Positions 16,571 to 24,724 of a DNA stretch of 64,000 bases are shown here, piece after piece; positions within the stretch are counted from its first letter, which is position 1; every line of letters starts with the position of its first letter. A model generated the notes under the pieces. It saw only the letters and a list, made by a program, of their open reading frames with translations. It made no database searches and was not told where the DNA came from. The DNA is from Jannaschia formosa. Its GTDB lineage: Bacteria; Pseudomonadota; Alphaproteobacteria; Rhodobacterales; Rhodobacteraceae. The DNA lies in NCBI RefSeq assembly GCF_003340555.1, contig NZ_QPLJ01000014.1, forward strand, positions 45,693 through 109,692. Direction: 5' to 3'. A program made the translations under genes and the position numbers.

Positions 16571-17590
16571 CTAATAGGGCGCCGGATGCGCCCGATGCAA
16601 CTCGTCGATGGCCGCGACAAGCTCCTCCGACAGATCCATGCCGGCGGCCTTCAGCCCGTGCTCCAGCTGCGCCACCGTCGTCGCGCCGAGGATCGCCGAA
16701 CAGACGAAGGGCCGGGTCTGCAGCCAGGCCAGCGCCATGTGGACCGGGTCCAGCCCATGCTCCCGGGCGAGGTCGAGATAGGCCGCCACGGTCGGCTCCA
16801 CCCGCTCGGACCAGCGCCCGCCCAGCCCCTCGTTGATCGACCTGCGTGACCCCTCGGGGATCGCGCCGCCCTGGTACTTGCCCGTCAGAAGCCCGGTGGC
16901 GAGCGGCGAGAAGGCCAGCATCGTGACCTGGTCGTGATGCATCAGTTCGGCCAGGTCGGTATCGGCGAGGCGGCAGAGCAGCGAGTATTCGTTCTGCACC
17001 GCGACGGGCCGCGCGCCGCCATCCCCGGCGAGCCGCAGCCATTGCGCGAGCCCCCAGGTGGTCTCGTTCGACAGGCCGAAGGCGCGGATCGTGCCGCGCG
17101 CGACCTCCCTCTCCAGGGCGCCCGTGCAGTCGGCGAGGTTCTGCAGGATCGCGTCGCGGTCCCCCTCGGGCCGGTAGCTCCAGTTCTGGCGGAAGTGATA
17201 GGAGCCGCGATTGGGCCAGTGCAGCTGGTAGAGGTCGATGGTCTCGGACTGCAGGCGCTTCAGACTGCCCTCGATGGCGGCGGGAATGGTCTCGGCGGTG
17301 ATCTGGCCTGCATAGCCGCCGGGCCCCAGATGCTTCGTCGCCAGCCGCAGCCGCCCGGCCCCGCCCTGCGCGCACCAGCGGCCGACGATCTGCTCGGTCA
17401 GGCCGAGCGTCTCCTTCGTGACGGGGTTGACGGGATACATCTCGGCGGTGTCGAGCCAGGTCACGCCGGCCTCGGCAGCCATGTCCATCTGCCGGTGAGC
17501 ATCGGCCTCGGATGTCTGCGTGCCGAAGGTCATGGTGCCGAGCATGATCTCGGAGATGCTGTCGTTCGGGCCCAGGGGGACGATGCGCAT
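16571..17590 (-). CDS. Aldo/keto reductase
   Basis: A 339-residue NADPH-dependent aldo/keto reductase of the Tas/YajO-like branch. The catalytic tetrad is complete: Asp47 and Tyr52 in WLDTAEMYP, Lys86 in LATKHLGPG, and His124 in YQLHWPN. The long PNRGSYHFRQNWSY segment after the histidine matches bacterial Tas-like proteins. The ATG at 17590 has GAGG 7 bases upstream. The substrate is unknown. It is monocistronic, with its promoter somewhere in the gene-free stretch that follows on the plus strand. Confidence 0.93.
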   Translation of the reverse strand: MRIVPLGPNDSISEIMLGTMTFGTQTSEADAHRQMDMAAEAGVTWLDTAEMYPVNPVTKETLGLTEQIVGRWCAQGGAGRLRLATKHLGPGGYAGQITAETIPAAIEGSLKRLQSETIDLYQLHWPNRGSYHFRQNWSYRPEGDRDAILQNLADCTGALEREVARGTIRAFGLSNETTWGLAQWLRLAGDGGARPVAVQNEYSLLCRLADTDLAELMHHDQVTMLAFSPLATGLLTGKYQGGAIPEGSRRSINEGLGGRWSERVEPTVAAYLDLAREHGLDPVHMALAWLQTRPFVCSAILGATTVAQLEHGLKAAGMDLSEELVAAIDELHRAHPAPY

Positions 17591-18224
17591 GCGGTGCCTC
17601 GGAAGGTTGCGGTCGCGCGCACAGTAGGGGTCTCGCGCCCGAGGTAAACCCGCCGTCAGCCCCGGGGCGCCAGGGGGCGCCCCCCTGACCCCCGTCGAGT
17701 GCCGGAACGCCTGCGAGGCGGCCGATGCGCCCGGCCCGACGGCGCTGCGCGGCCGATCCCGGCTTGCCGGCGCGCGCTGGGGGCAGGGGCCTTCCGGACG
17801 GAAAATACCTTCAACGACTCGCGCGAGTCGGAGCCGCCGCGATCGGGAAACGAGCGTCCTCCCACGGGAGCGCAGAAGCGGAACCCGTCGCGCCCGGCTC
17901 CGAGCGCCGGGGGACGCCCCCGGACCCCCGGCCGCAGGCTGGGCGCTCTGCCGCGTCGGGACGCGCCCGGTCGGGAACAAGCTTGCGTATCCCGGACACC
18001 GCCACGTCAGCAGGGCGCACGGATTGTCCGGAGCTCGACCGGGATCGGATGGTGCGGCGTCCTCGCGCGTCGCGGGGCCAGCCTGGGCCGGGTCTCGGGG
18101 CCGCCGGACGTCGGCGCCGGTCTCCGCGACTTGATCTGCCGCTTCGGGGGCGGCGGAAATCGGACGTCTGCTCCCCGCTCGGGGCCTTGCGCCCCTGGCG
18201 CGGCTTCGTTATGGCCGGACCCGT
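17591..18224. other. 634-base gene-free region with GC hairpins and a palindrome
   Basis: No credible gene was found here. It contains two tight hairpins of the G5-N3-C5 type (17671-17687, stem CAGGGGG; 17907-17923, stem CCGGGGG), a degenerate copy of the GGCCGAAAATAC repeat near 17795-17810, and a perfect 16-base palindrome centred on CTCGCGCGAG (17815-17830). The aldo/keto reductase promoter (minus) and the tRNA-His promoter (plus) must lie within it, but neither is obvious. The long open frames across it read like GC-rich noise. Confidence 0.6.
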
Positions 18225-18301
18225 GCCGGCGTAGCTCAGTTGGTTAGAGCGCCTGATTGTGGATCAGGAGGTCCCCCGTTCGAGCCGGGGCGCTGGTACC
18301 A
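18225..18301 (+). tRNA. tRNA-His (GTG anticodon)
   Basis: A 77-base cloverleaf. The acceptor stem is GCCGGCG with CGCTGGT; the D-arm has GCTC...GAGC; the anticodon stem is CCTGA with TCAGG around anticodon GTG at 18259-18261; the T-arm is CCCCG-TTCGAGC-CGGGG; CCA is encoded. The base before G1 is T, not G, and the discriminator is A. So this tRNA lacks the G-1/C73 identity element of most bacteria and is of the alphaproteobacterial variant type. Its 3' half overlaps the end of the opposite-strand ABC1 kinase gene. Confidence 0.93.
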
Positions 18302-19628
18302 TCCCCCTCCGCAGATGCGGGCTCAACAGGGCCGCGACGTCCACCCGGGCGCGCAGCTTCGTGCAGATCAGGAACAGCCCCGCGATCTTGCGCTGCAGGA
18401 ACAGCGCGTCGACCGGCAGGGGCGGGGGGACGAAGCCGCTCTCGGCCAGGGCCATGCCGTCGCGCTGCAGCTGCCGTGACAATGTCGGATCGGCGAAATC
18501 GTAGCTGCCGGCGCGCAGCGGCGCGAAGACCGTCTCCATCATCCCGAGGATATGCGCCGCGTCCGCGGGCCGCACGGTGTCGTCTAGGAACCCGATCCCG
18601 CGCGCCGCGACCTCCAGCGCCGCCGCGTCGCCCGCAAGCCCGGCGCCGAGCAACTCGCCGTAGAGCGCGACCGTCCGTGGCCCCAGCGCCCGCGTCGCCC
18701 CGAAGTCGAGCAGCGCGATCCGGCCCCCGTCCGGCTCGACACGGTAGTTGGCAAGGTTCGGGTCGGTCTGCATCAGCCCGAACTCGAACAGCTCCCGGAA
18801 GAGCAGGTCGAGCAGCGCGCCCGCCGCCGCGTCCCGCGCCGCCTGCGGCGCCGTCTCGAGCGTCTCCAGCGGACGGCTGTCGAGATAGGACATCGTCAGC
18901 ACGCGCCCCGTCGTCCAGTCCTCGTGCCGCTCGGGCACGACGAAGCGGGAATCGCTGGCGAGCAGACCGGCGAAGCGCGCCATATGCGCTCCCTCCGCCC
19001 CGTAATCGGTCTCGGCATGGAGCTGCAGCCGCGCCTCCTCGACGTAAGGACCGAGGTCGAACCCCTTCGGGACGAGGCCCGACATCCGGACCAGCGCCGC
19101 GACATTCGCCACGTCGCTGTCGATGCTGCGGGCGACGCCGGGATACTGCACTTTCACCGCCACGTCGCGCCCGTCCTTCAGCCGGGCGCGGTGGACCTGG
19201 CCGATCGACGCCGCCGCGATCGGCCGCACGTCGAACCGCGCGAAGTGCCGCAGCCAGTCCGACGGCCACTCGGCCGCCAGCGCGCGCTTGAGCTGCGCGG
19301 GCGGCATGAAATCGGCCTCGGCCCGCAACCGGGCCATGATCTGCGCCAGCTCGGGCGGCAGCATCTCGCCGGTGTCCATCGACAGCAGCTGCCCCATCTT
19401 CATCGCCGCTCCGCGCATCCGCGCCAGCTCGTCGGCGATGCGCCGCAGATTGGCGGGCGTCAGCAGCAGCTCGCGCGAAACGGGGCGCCGGCCGCGCGCC
19501 AGCTCTGCGGCACCGCCCGCCGCCATCGCCCCCGCCACGCCGAGCGTCATGCGCCCCAGCCGCCCCATCCGGCTCAGCCGGCCCGAGGGCACGGCGACGG
19601 GCTTTCCGAAATCGGGCGTGTCGGGCAA
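18264..19628 (-). CDS. ABC1/UbiB/ADCK-family atypical kinase
   Basis: A 454-residue protein-kinase-like protein of the ABC1/ADCK family, linked to ubiquinone biosynthesis or lipid homeostasis in studied members. The family hallmarks are present: KMGQ (77-80), the alanine-rich loop AAASIGQVH (138-146), the catalytic-lobe Lys159 in VAVKVQYPG, ETDY, QTDPNLANY in place of the usual DPHPGN, and LLDFGATR as the DFG motif. The start appears to be a TTG with GGAGGAG 6 bases upstream. The stop lies inside the opposite-strand tRNA-His, so the final residues APRLERGTS are antisense tRNA. Confidence 0.88.
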   Translation of the reverse strand: MPDTPDFGKPVAVPSGRLSRMGRLGRMTLGVAGAMAAGGAAELARGRRPVSRELLLTPANLRRIADELARMRGAAMKMGQLLSMDTGEMLPPELAQIMARLRAEADFMPPAQLKRALAAEWPSDWLRHFARFDVRPIAAASIGQVHRARLKDGRDVAVKVQYPGVARSIDSDVANVAALVRMSGLVPKGFDLGPYVEEARLQLHAETDYGAEGAHMARFAGLLASDSRFVVPERHEDWTTGRVLTMSYLDSRPLETLETAPQAARDAAAGALLDLLFRELFEFGLMQTDPNLANYRVEPDGGRIALLDFGATRALGPRTVALYGELLGAGLAGDAAALEVAARGIGFLDDTVRPADAAHILGMMETVFAPLRAGSYDFADPTLSRQLQRDGMALAESGFVPPPLPVDALFLQRKIAGLFLICTKLRARVDVAALLSPHLRRGMVPAPRLERGTS

Positions 19629-19741
19629 GGCAGGCTCCTCCGGGCGGGTGCCGGAGAACTAGGCCTGCGCGCGACCGAACCCAGAGGAGGCGCGGCGTAA
19701 AGGCGCGGTCATTGCCGAGTCCGGGGCGATTGGCATGGCCC

Positions 19742-20926
19742 CTATTGCAGGTCGCCGAACGCCCTCTGCATCCGCGCCACCGCCTCCTCGACCCGGGCGC
19801 GGGGCGTGGCGATGTTGAACCGCAGGAAGCTGTCGCCGCCCTTGCCGAAGGTCGGCCCGTGGTTGACGGCGATCTTCGCCTCCTTTTCGACCCGGGCGGT
19901 GAAGTCCTCGCGCGGCAGGCCGGTGTTCTCGAAATCGACCCAGCTCAGATAGGTCGCCTCCAGCGGGACGGAGCGCAGGCCGGGGATCGCGCCGATGCCT
20001 TCGTCGAACAGCTTCCGGTTGCCGTCGAGATAGACCATCAGGTCGTCGACCCAGGCCGCGCCCTCGGGCGAGTAGGCGGCCATCGTCATGAACAGCCCGA
20101 AGGAGTTGGGCGAGAGCCCGAGCCCCAGCATCTTCTGCGCGAACTGCGCCCGCAGCCGCTCGTCATGGACGATGACCTGGCCCGTGTGCGAGCCGGCGAT
20201 GTTGAAGGTCTTCGTCGGCGCCGTCAGCATCACCAGCCGGTCGGCGATGCCCTCGATCCGCGCCATGGGGATATGGGCCTGGCCCGGATAGGCCAGATCG
20301 TGGTGGATCTCGTCCGAGACGAGGGTCAGGTCGTGCCGCTTCGCCAGCGCGGCGAAGCCCTCCAGCTCGTCGCGCGTCCAGACCCGGCCGTTCGGGTTGT
20401 GCGGCGAGCAGAGGATCGCCATCGTCGCGCCCTCGCGCGCGATCACCTCGTCCCAGGCGTCGAAGTCCGGGGTGTAGCGCCCGTCCTCGTAGGCAAGCTC
20501 GCATTCGACGACGCGGCGCCCGTTGCCGCGGATCACCTTGGCGAAGGCGTGGTAGACCGGGGTGAACAGGACGACCCCGTCCCCCGGCGCGGTCCAGGTA
20601 TCGACGCAGAGCGCGGTGCCGTTGACCAGCCCGTGGGTGGTGAAGATCGCGTCACGGTCCACCTCCCAGCCGTGCCGCTCCTTCATCCACCAGCGGATCG
20701 CGTCGCGATAGGGGACGTCATTGCCGAAATAGCCGAAGATCCCGTGCTCGGCCTGCTTCTGCACCGCCTCGATCACGCAGTTCGGCGGGCGGAAGTCCAT
20801 GTCCGCGACCCACATCGCCAGCCCGTCCTCGGGCGAGACGCCGTAGATCGTCTCCATCCCGTCCCACTTGACGCAATGGCTGCCGCGGCGGTCGATGATC
20901 TGGTCGAAACGGGGATCGGCGGTCAT
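19742..20926 (-). CDS. patB: PatB/MalY-type aminotransferase, putative cystathionine beta-lyase
   Basis: A 394-residue fold-type I PLP enzyme of the PatB/MalY class, which cleaves C-S bonds in cystathionine and cysteine conjugates. Key features: WVADMDFRPP near the N-terminus, CSPHNPNGRVW, SDEIHHDL with the PLP-contacting aspartate, and TAPTKTFNIAGS with the Schiff-base lysine. AGGAGAG precedes the ATG. It is divergent from the deformylase gene def, with 113 bases between. The family also includes true aminotransferases, so the exact reaction is uncertain. Confidence 0.9.
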   Translation of the reverse strand: MTADPRFDQIIDRRGSHCVKWDGMETIYGVSPEDGLAMWVADMDFRPPNCVIEAVQKQAEHGIFGYFGNDVPYRDAIRWWMKERHGWEVDRDAIFTTHGLVNGTALCVDTWTAPGDGVVLFTPVYHAFAKVIRGNGRRVVECELAYEDGRYTPDFDAWDEVIAREGATMAILCSPHNPNGRVWTRDELEGFAALAKRHDLTLVSDEIHHDLAYPGQAHIPMARIEGIADRLVMLTAPTKTFNIAGSHTGQVIVHDERLRAQFAQKMLGLGLSPNSFGLFMTMAAYSPEGAAWVDDLMVYLDGNRKLFDEGIGAIPGLRSVPLEATYLSWVDFENTGLPREDFTARVEKEAKIAVNHGPTFGKGGDSFLRFNIATPRARVEEAVARMQRAFGDLQ

Positions 20927-21039
20927 GGGGCTCTCCTGCGCTTGCCCGGAGGGTTTGGCATCGCCGCGCCGGGGTGACAAGCTGGCATGGTCCGCGCCCC
21001 GTTGCGCCCCCGGCCCGGCGCGACTATCTGGCCCGCACG

Positions 21040-21558
21040 ATGAAGCGCCCGATCCTGATCCATCCCGACCCGCGCCTGAAGCAGGTGGCGAAGCCCGTGC
21101 CCGACCTGTCGGACGAGCTGCGCAGGCTTGCCGCCGACATGCTCGAGACGATGTACGACGCCCCCGGCATCGGCCTCGCCGCGCCGCAGATCGGAGTCGA
21201 CACACGTCTGATCGTGCTCGACTGCGTCAAGGAGGAGGGGGCCGCGCCGCGCCCGCTCGCCATGTTCAACCCCGAGATCCTCGCGTCCTCGGACGAGACC
21301 AGCACCTACGAGGAAGGCTGCCTCTCGATCCCCGACCAGTATGCCGACGTGACCCGCCCTGCCGAGGTCACGGTGCGCTGGATCGACCCCGAGGGGCGCG
21401 AGCGGACCGAGGACATGGCGGGGCTCTGGGCGACCTGCGTCCAGCACGAGATCGACCATCTCCAGGGCAAGCTCTTCATCGACTACCTCAAGCCGCTCAA
21501 GCGCCAGCTCATCACCCGCAAGATGGTGAAGCTGAAGCGGGAGCGCGCCCGGGGCTGA
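21040..21558 (+). CDS. def: Peptide deformylase, canonical copy
   Basis: Removes the formyl group from nascent N-terminal fMet. 172 residues with all three motifs intact: GIGLAAPQ (residues 43-50), EEGCLS with metal ligand Cys94, and QHEIDH with ligands His136 and His140 and catalytic Glu137. The ATG at 21040 is used because upstream codons are unrelated to the family. It is the first of three deformylase paralogues and the only one with a fully standard active site, so it is probably the essential enzyme. Confidence 0.96.
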   Translation: MKRPILIHPDPRLKQVAKPVPDLSDELRRLAADMLETMYDAPGIGLAAPQIGVDTRLIVLDCVKEEGAAPRPLAMFNPEILASSDETSTYEEGCLSIPDQYADVTRPAEVTVRWIDPEGRERTEDMAGLWATCVQHEIDHLQGKLFIDYLKPLKRQLITRKMVKLKRERARG

Positions 21559-21610
21559 GCCCCAGGCGTCCCGGCGCGCCGCCTGACAGCCCCCCGGCAC
21601 AGGCTCGGGC

Positions 21611-21651
21611 GATCGCGGGTCGACCCGCGATCCGCCTCCGGTCGACCGGAG
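21611..21651. promoter_or_regulatory. Two adjacent perfect palindromes between def paralogues
   Basis: A 22-base perfect palindrome (21611-21632, centre GCGGGTCGACCCGC) and a 16-base perfect palindrome (21636-21651, CTCCGGTCGACCGGAG) share the core GGTCGACC, and their centres are 22 bases apart. They begin 53 bases after def and end 39 bases before the second deformylase gene. They could be RNA hairpins ending def transcription or a pair of operator sites; neither has a T-tract. Confidence 0.5.
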
Positions 21652-21689
21652 TCTTGCCGACCCCATCGCGATGCGCCACGATCCGGCCC

Positions 21690-22130
21690 ATGCGCCCCAT
21701 CCGCCTTCTCCCCGACCCGATCCTCCGCGCGACCTGCGCGCCCGTAACCGGCGACCCGACCGCGCTCGCCCGCGAGATGCTGGACGCGATGTATGCCGCG
21801 CCGGGCCGCGGCCTCGCCGGGCCCCAGATCGGCGAGAGCCTGCGGATCTTCGTGATGGATGCGAGCTGGAAGGACGGGCTGCCCGACCCCCGCGTCTTCG
21901 TGAACCCGGAGATCGTCGCCCGCGAGGGCCGGCAGGTGAACGACGAGGCCTGCCTCTCGATCCCCGACACCACCCGCCGCGTCGCCCGCGCCGCGACCGT
22001 CACCCTGGCCTTCGACGGCCCCTCCGGCCGTCGGGAGGAGCGATTCGCAGGCTTCGCCGCCGCCTGCATCCAGCACGAGATGGACCATCTCGACGGCGTG
22101 CTGATCCTGGATCACGATCCCGCGCCCTGA
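21690..22130 (+). CDS. Peptide deformylase paralogue with altered motifs
   Basis: A 146-residue short deformylase. The metal ligands and catalytic acid are kept (Cys88, His129, Glu130, His133 in CIQHEMDH), but motif 1 reads GRGLAGPQ instead of GxGLAAxQ and motif 2 reads EACLS instead of EGCLS. The protein stops soon after motif 3, lacking the C-terminal helix of the canonical copy. It may be an active enzyme with changed specificity; I cannot decide from sequence. No good ribosome-binding site is visible before the ATG. Confidence 0.85.
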   Translation: MRPIRLLPDPILRATCAPVTGDPTALAREMLDAMYAAPGRGLAGPQIGESLRIFVMDASWKDGLPDPRVFVNPEIVAREGRQVNDEACLSIPDTTRRVARAATVTLAFDGPSGRREERFAGFAAACIQHEMDHLDGVLILDHDPAP

Positions 22131-22168
22131 GAAAGCGGCGAAGTTCGGGCGAATTGTCGGCTTTCTCA
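22128..22168 (+). terminator. Inverted repeat after the second deformylase gene
   Basis: TGAGAAAGC (starting at the stop codon) pairs perfectly with GCTTTCTCA across 23 bases. It could terminate or stabilise the upstream transcript. It ends 61 bases before the EAL gene, so it may also shape that leader. Confidence 0.35.
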
Positions 22169-22229
22169 CGGCGGTCTTAGGCGTTCGTTATCATCCGATC
22201 CGCTATCCCCGTGGCCGAGGCAGGCGGAG

Positions 22230-24182
22230 ATGAGGGCGGCGATGAGGACGCGAGGACGCATCACGGGCGGCGACGCGCGCACGCGCGGGCTGATCGTGAC
22301 CGTCCTGATCGCGACCATGGCCATCGTGCTCGCGGTCGACATGCTGTTCGGAGGGATGATCTCCGCCGCGCTCGAGCGCGATGCGAAGGCCGATGCGCGG
22401 CGCTGGGCCGACGCACTCGCCGCCGAGGCCACGATGCTCGACGGCGTTGACCCGGCCGACGGACCGGACCCCGCCGGGGCCGTCGCCGCCGCGGCCTCGC
22501 GGGCGCTGCACCTGGACATCCGCTTCTTCGACGCGGCGGGGCGCCCGGTTCCGGCCCCGGGCGCCACCCCGCCCGCCATCCTCCCGCCAGTCGAGTCCCA
22601 TGCCCGCCGCGCCGTCGAGACCGGCCTGCGCAGCGTCGCGCTGACGGGGCCGGAGCAGGGGCAGGGCGGCGGCCTGCGCCATGCCGTGGCCTACATGCCT
22701 CGGCGCGACGCCTCGGGCGCCGTCGTCGGCGCGGTCGCGGTCTCGGTCGACCAGCCGGGCCAGCGCGCCGCGATCACGCGCACGGTCCGGCTGATCGGGC
22801 TCGGCCTGCCGATCCTCTGCGCGCTGCTTTTCCTGCTGCCCGCCCTCGCCGTGCTGCTGAGCGCGGAGCGCGCCCGCGCGCGGAAAGTGGCGGCCGGCCG
22901 GCTCGCCCGGATCGACCCGCTCACCGGAACGCTGAACCGCGCCAGCCTGCAGGAGGCCTTGGCGCGCGCGCTCGGTGCGGCGGGCGTGACGGGCGATCTC
23001 GTGGGCATCCTCGCCATCGACGTGGACCGGCTCAAGGCGATCAACGACGAGCATGGCGCCGCCGCGGGCGACCGGCGCCTGCGCGAGGTGGCCGACATCC
23101 TGCGCGGCAGCCTGCGCCCTGGCGACGCGCTGGGGCGCATGGCCGGGGACAGGTTCGTCGCTGTGCTGCCCGCCATCGAGGCGCGGCGGCTGGCCGCCAT
23201 CGCGGGCGACGCGCTGTCGGCCGCGCGCCGCCCCGCCGGGGCCCGCGACCGGGCCGAGCCCGGAAGCCTCAGCATCGGCAGCCATCTCGCCCATCCCGCG
23301 GAAGAGGCGGTCCGCAGCCTCCGCGCCGCCGACCTGGCGCTGCGCCAGGCCAAGATGCAGGGCCGCAACCGCGTCGTGTCCTACAGCCCGTCCTTCGACG
23401 AGGAAGACCGGCGGCAGCGACTGGTCGCCTGCGCGCTGCGGAACGCCTGGTCCTCGGGTCGGATGGAGCTGCATTTCCAGCCCCTCGTCGCCGCCCGCGA
23501 CGGCCGCGTTCTGGGCCACGAAGCGCTGCTGCGCCTGAACGCCCCCGACGGCAGCCCGATCTCTCCGGCGGAGTTCATCCCCGTGGCCGAGCGGACCGGC
23601 CTGATCCACGACCTCGGCATCGAGACGCTGGAGCGGGCGCTACGCACCGCCGCCGGCTGGCCCGCCGACCGCTTCGTGTCGGTCAACCTCTCGCCCGAGC
23701 AGTTCCGCCGCCCCGACCTGGCCGACCGCATCGCCGCCGTGCTGGACGCGACCGGCTTCCCGCCGGGCCGGCTGGAGCTGGAGGTGACCGAAAGCGTCCT
23801 GATCGGCGAGCAGGAGAGGGTGGCCGAGCAGCTCATCCGCCTGAAGGCGCTGGGCCTGGCGCTGGCGCTGGACGATTTCGGCACCGGCTATTCCAGCCTC
23901 GGCCACCTGTTCAGGTTCAGCTTCGACAAGCTCAAGATCGACCGCGTCTTCCTCGAAGGCTACAGCTTCGACAGCCCCAAGCACCGCGAGATCATCGAGA
24001 TCATCGTCCTGCTGGGCCACAAGCTCGGCATGAAGGTCGTCGCCGAGGGTGTCGAGACCGAGGCGCAGCGCGCGATGCTGGCCCGGCTCGACTGCGACCA
24101 GCTCCAGGGCTTCCTCTTCGGCCGCCCCGTCCCGGCGGAGGAGGTGGCGGGGGCCGAGCGCCGCAACCCCTCGGCCGCCTGA
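22230..24182 (+). CDS. Membrane EAL phosphodiesterase with degenerate GGDEF domain
   Basis: A 650-residue c-di-GMP signalling protein. A first membrane helix (about 21-45), a periplasmic sensor region of about 140 residues and a second helix (about 187-212) precede a GGDEF domain (about 225-385) and an EAL domain (about 395-640). The GGDEF active site is degenerate: AGDRF at 305-309, so it cannot be a normal cyclase. The EAL domain keeps the catalytic set: Glu431 in EALLR, NLSPEQF, LEVTES, LDDFGTGYSSL, KIDRVF, EGVET and QGFLFGRP. Net activity is therefore predicted to be c-di-GMP hydrolysis. An ATG four codons later is an alternative start. Confidence 0.92.
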   Translation: MRAAMRTRGRITGGDARTRGLIVTVLIATMAIVLAVDMLFGGMISAALERDAKADARRWADALAAEATMLDGVDPADGPDPAGAVAAAASRALHLDIRFFDAAGRPVPAPGATPPAILPPVESHARRAVETGLRSVALTGPEQGQGGGLRHAVAYMPRRDASGAVVGAVAVSVDQPGQRAAITRTVRLIGLGLPILCALLFLLPALAVLLSAERARARKVAAGRLARIDPLTGTLNRASLQEALARALGAAGVTGDLVGILAIDVDRLKAINDEHGAAAGDRRLREVADILRGSLRPGDALGRMAGDRFVAVLPAIEARRLAAIAGDALSAARRPAGARDRAEPGSLSIGSHLAHPAEEAVRSLRAADLALRQAKMQGRNRVVSYSPSFDEEDRRQRLVACALRNAWSSGRMELHFQPLVAARDGRVLGHEALLRLNAPDGSPISPAEFIPVAERTGLIHDLGIETLERALRTAAGWPADRFVSVNLSPEQFRRPDLADRIAAVLDATGFPPGRLELEVTESVLIGEQERVAEQLIRLKALGLALALDDFGTGYSSLGHLFRFSFDKLKIDRVFLEGYSFDSPKHREIIEIIVLLGHKLGMKVVAEGVETEAQRAMLARLDCDQLQGFLFGRPVPAEEVAGAERRNPSAA

Positions 24183-24231
24183 CCCGCCGCGGGGGCTGGA
24201 CCCGGACGGCCGCCTGGCGCAGACCGGGGCC

Positions 24232-24723
24232 ATGGCCCACCGTCCCTTCCTCCTCTGGCCCGACCCGCGGCTGACCCGCCCCGCCGACCCGGTGGCCGAG
24301 GTCACCGACGAGACCCGCGCGATCTGGGCCGAGATGGTCGAGGCGATGCGCGCCATGCCCGGCGTCGGCCTCGCGGCGCCGCAGCTCGGCATCCCGCAGC
24401 GGCTCGCCATCGTCGACGACGGCAGCGGCGTCACCTACCTCGCCAACCCCCGCATCCTCCACGCCTCGGGCCAGCTGCGCGAGCACGAGGAGGCGTCGCC
24501 CAACCTCCCTGGCGTCAGCGCGAAGGTCAAACGCCCCCGTGCCGTCACCGTCGCCTATCTCGACGAGACCGGCGCCGAGACCGAAGGCGAGTTCGTCCTG
24601 CTGCGCGCCACCTCGGTGCAGCACCAGATCGACCATCTCGACGGCAGGCTCTACATCCACAGGCTCAGCAGGATGCGGCGCGAGATGATCCTGAAGAAAT
24701 ACCAGAAGCTACGAGGGGCCTGA
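24232..24723 (+). CDS. Catalytically dead peptide deformylase-like protein
   Basis: A 163-residue deformylase homologue. Motif 1 ([10 protein letters not shown]) is intact, but motif 2 reads EEASPNLPG, so the metal-ligand cysteine is Ser89, and motif 3 reads QHQIDH, so the catalytic glutamate is Gln132. His131 and His135 remain. It cannot work as a normal metallo-deformylase, yet the fold-forming sequence around these sites is well kept, which argues against a decaying pseudogene. One base separates it from fmt, so both are likely cotranscribed. A structural, binding or regulatory role is possible. Confidence 0.88.
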   Translation: MAHRPFLLWPDPRLTRPADPVAEVTDETRAIWAEMVEAMRAMPGVGLAAPQLGIPQRLAIVDDGSGVTYLANPRILHASGQLREHEEASPNLPGVSAKVKRPRAVTVAYLDETGAETEGEFVLLRATSVQHQIDHLDGRLYIHRLSRMRREMILKKYQKLRGA

Positions 24724-24724
24724 G

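Noticed and set aside
17725-18234. Open frames in the gap before tRNA-His
   Set aside because: Arg/Gly/Pro-rich, no ribosome-binding site, no family; they end in or at the tRNA.
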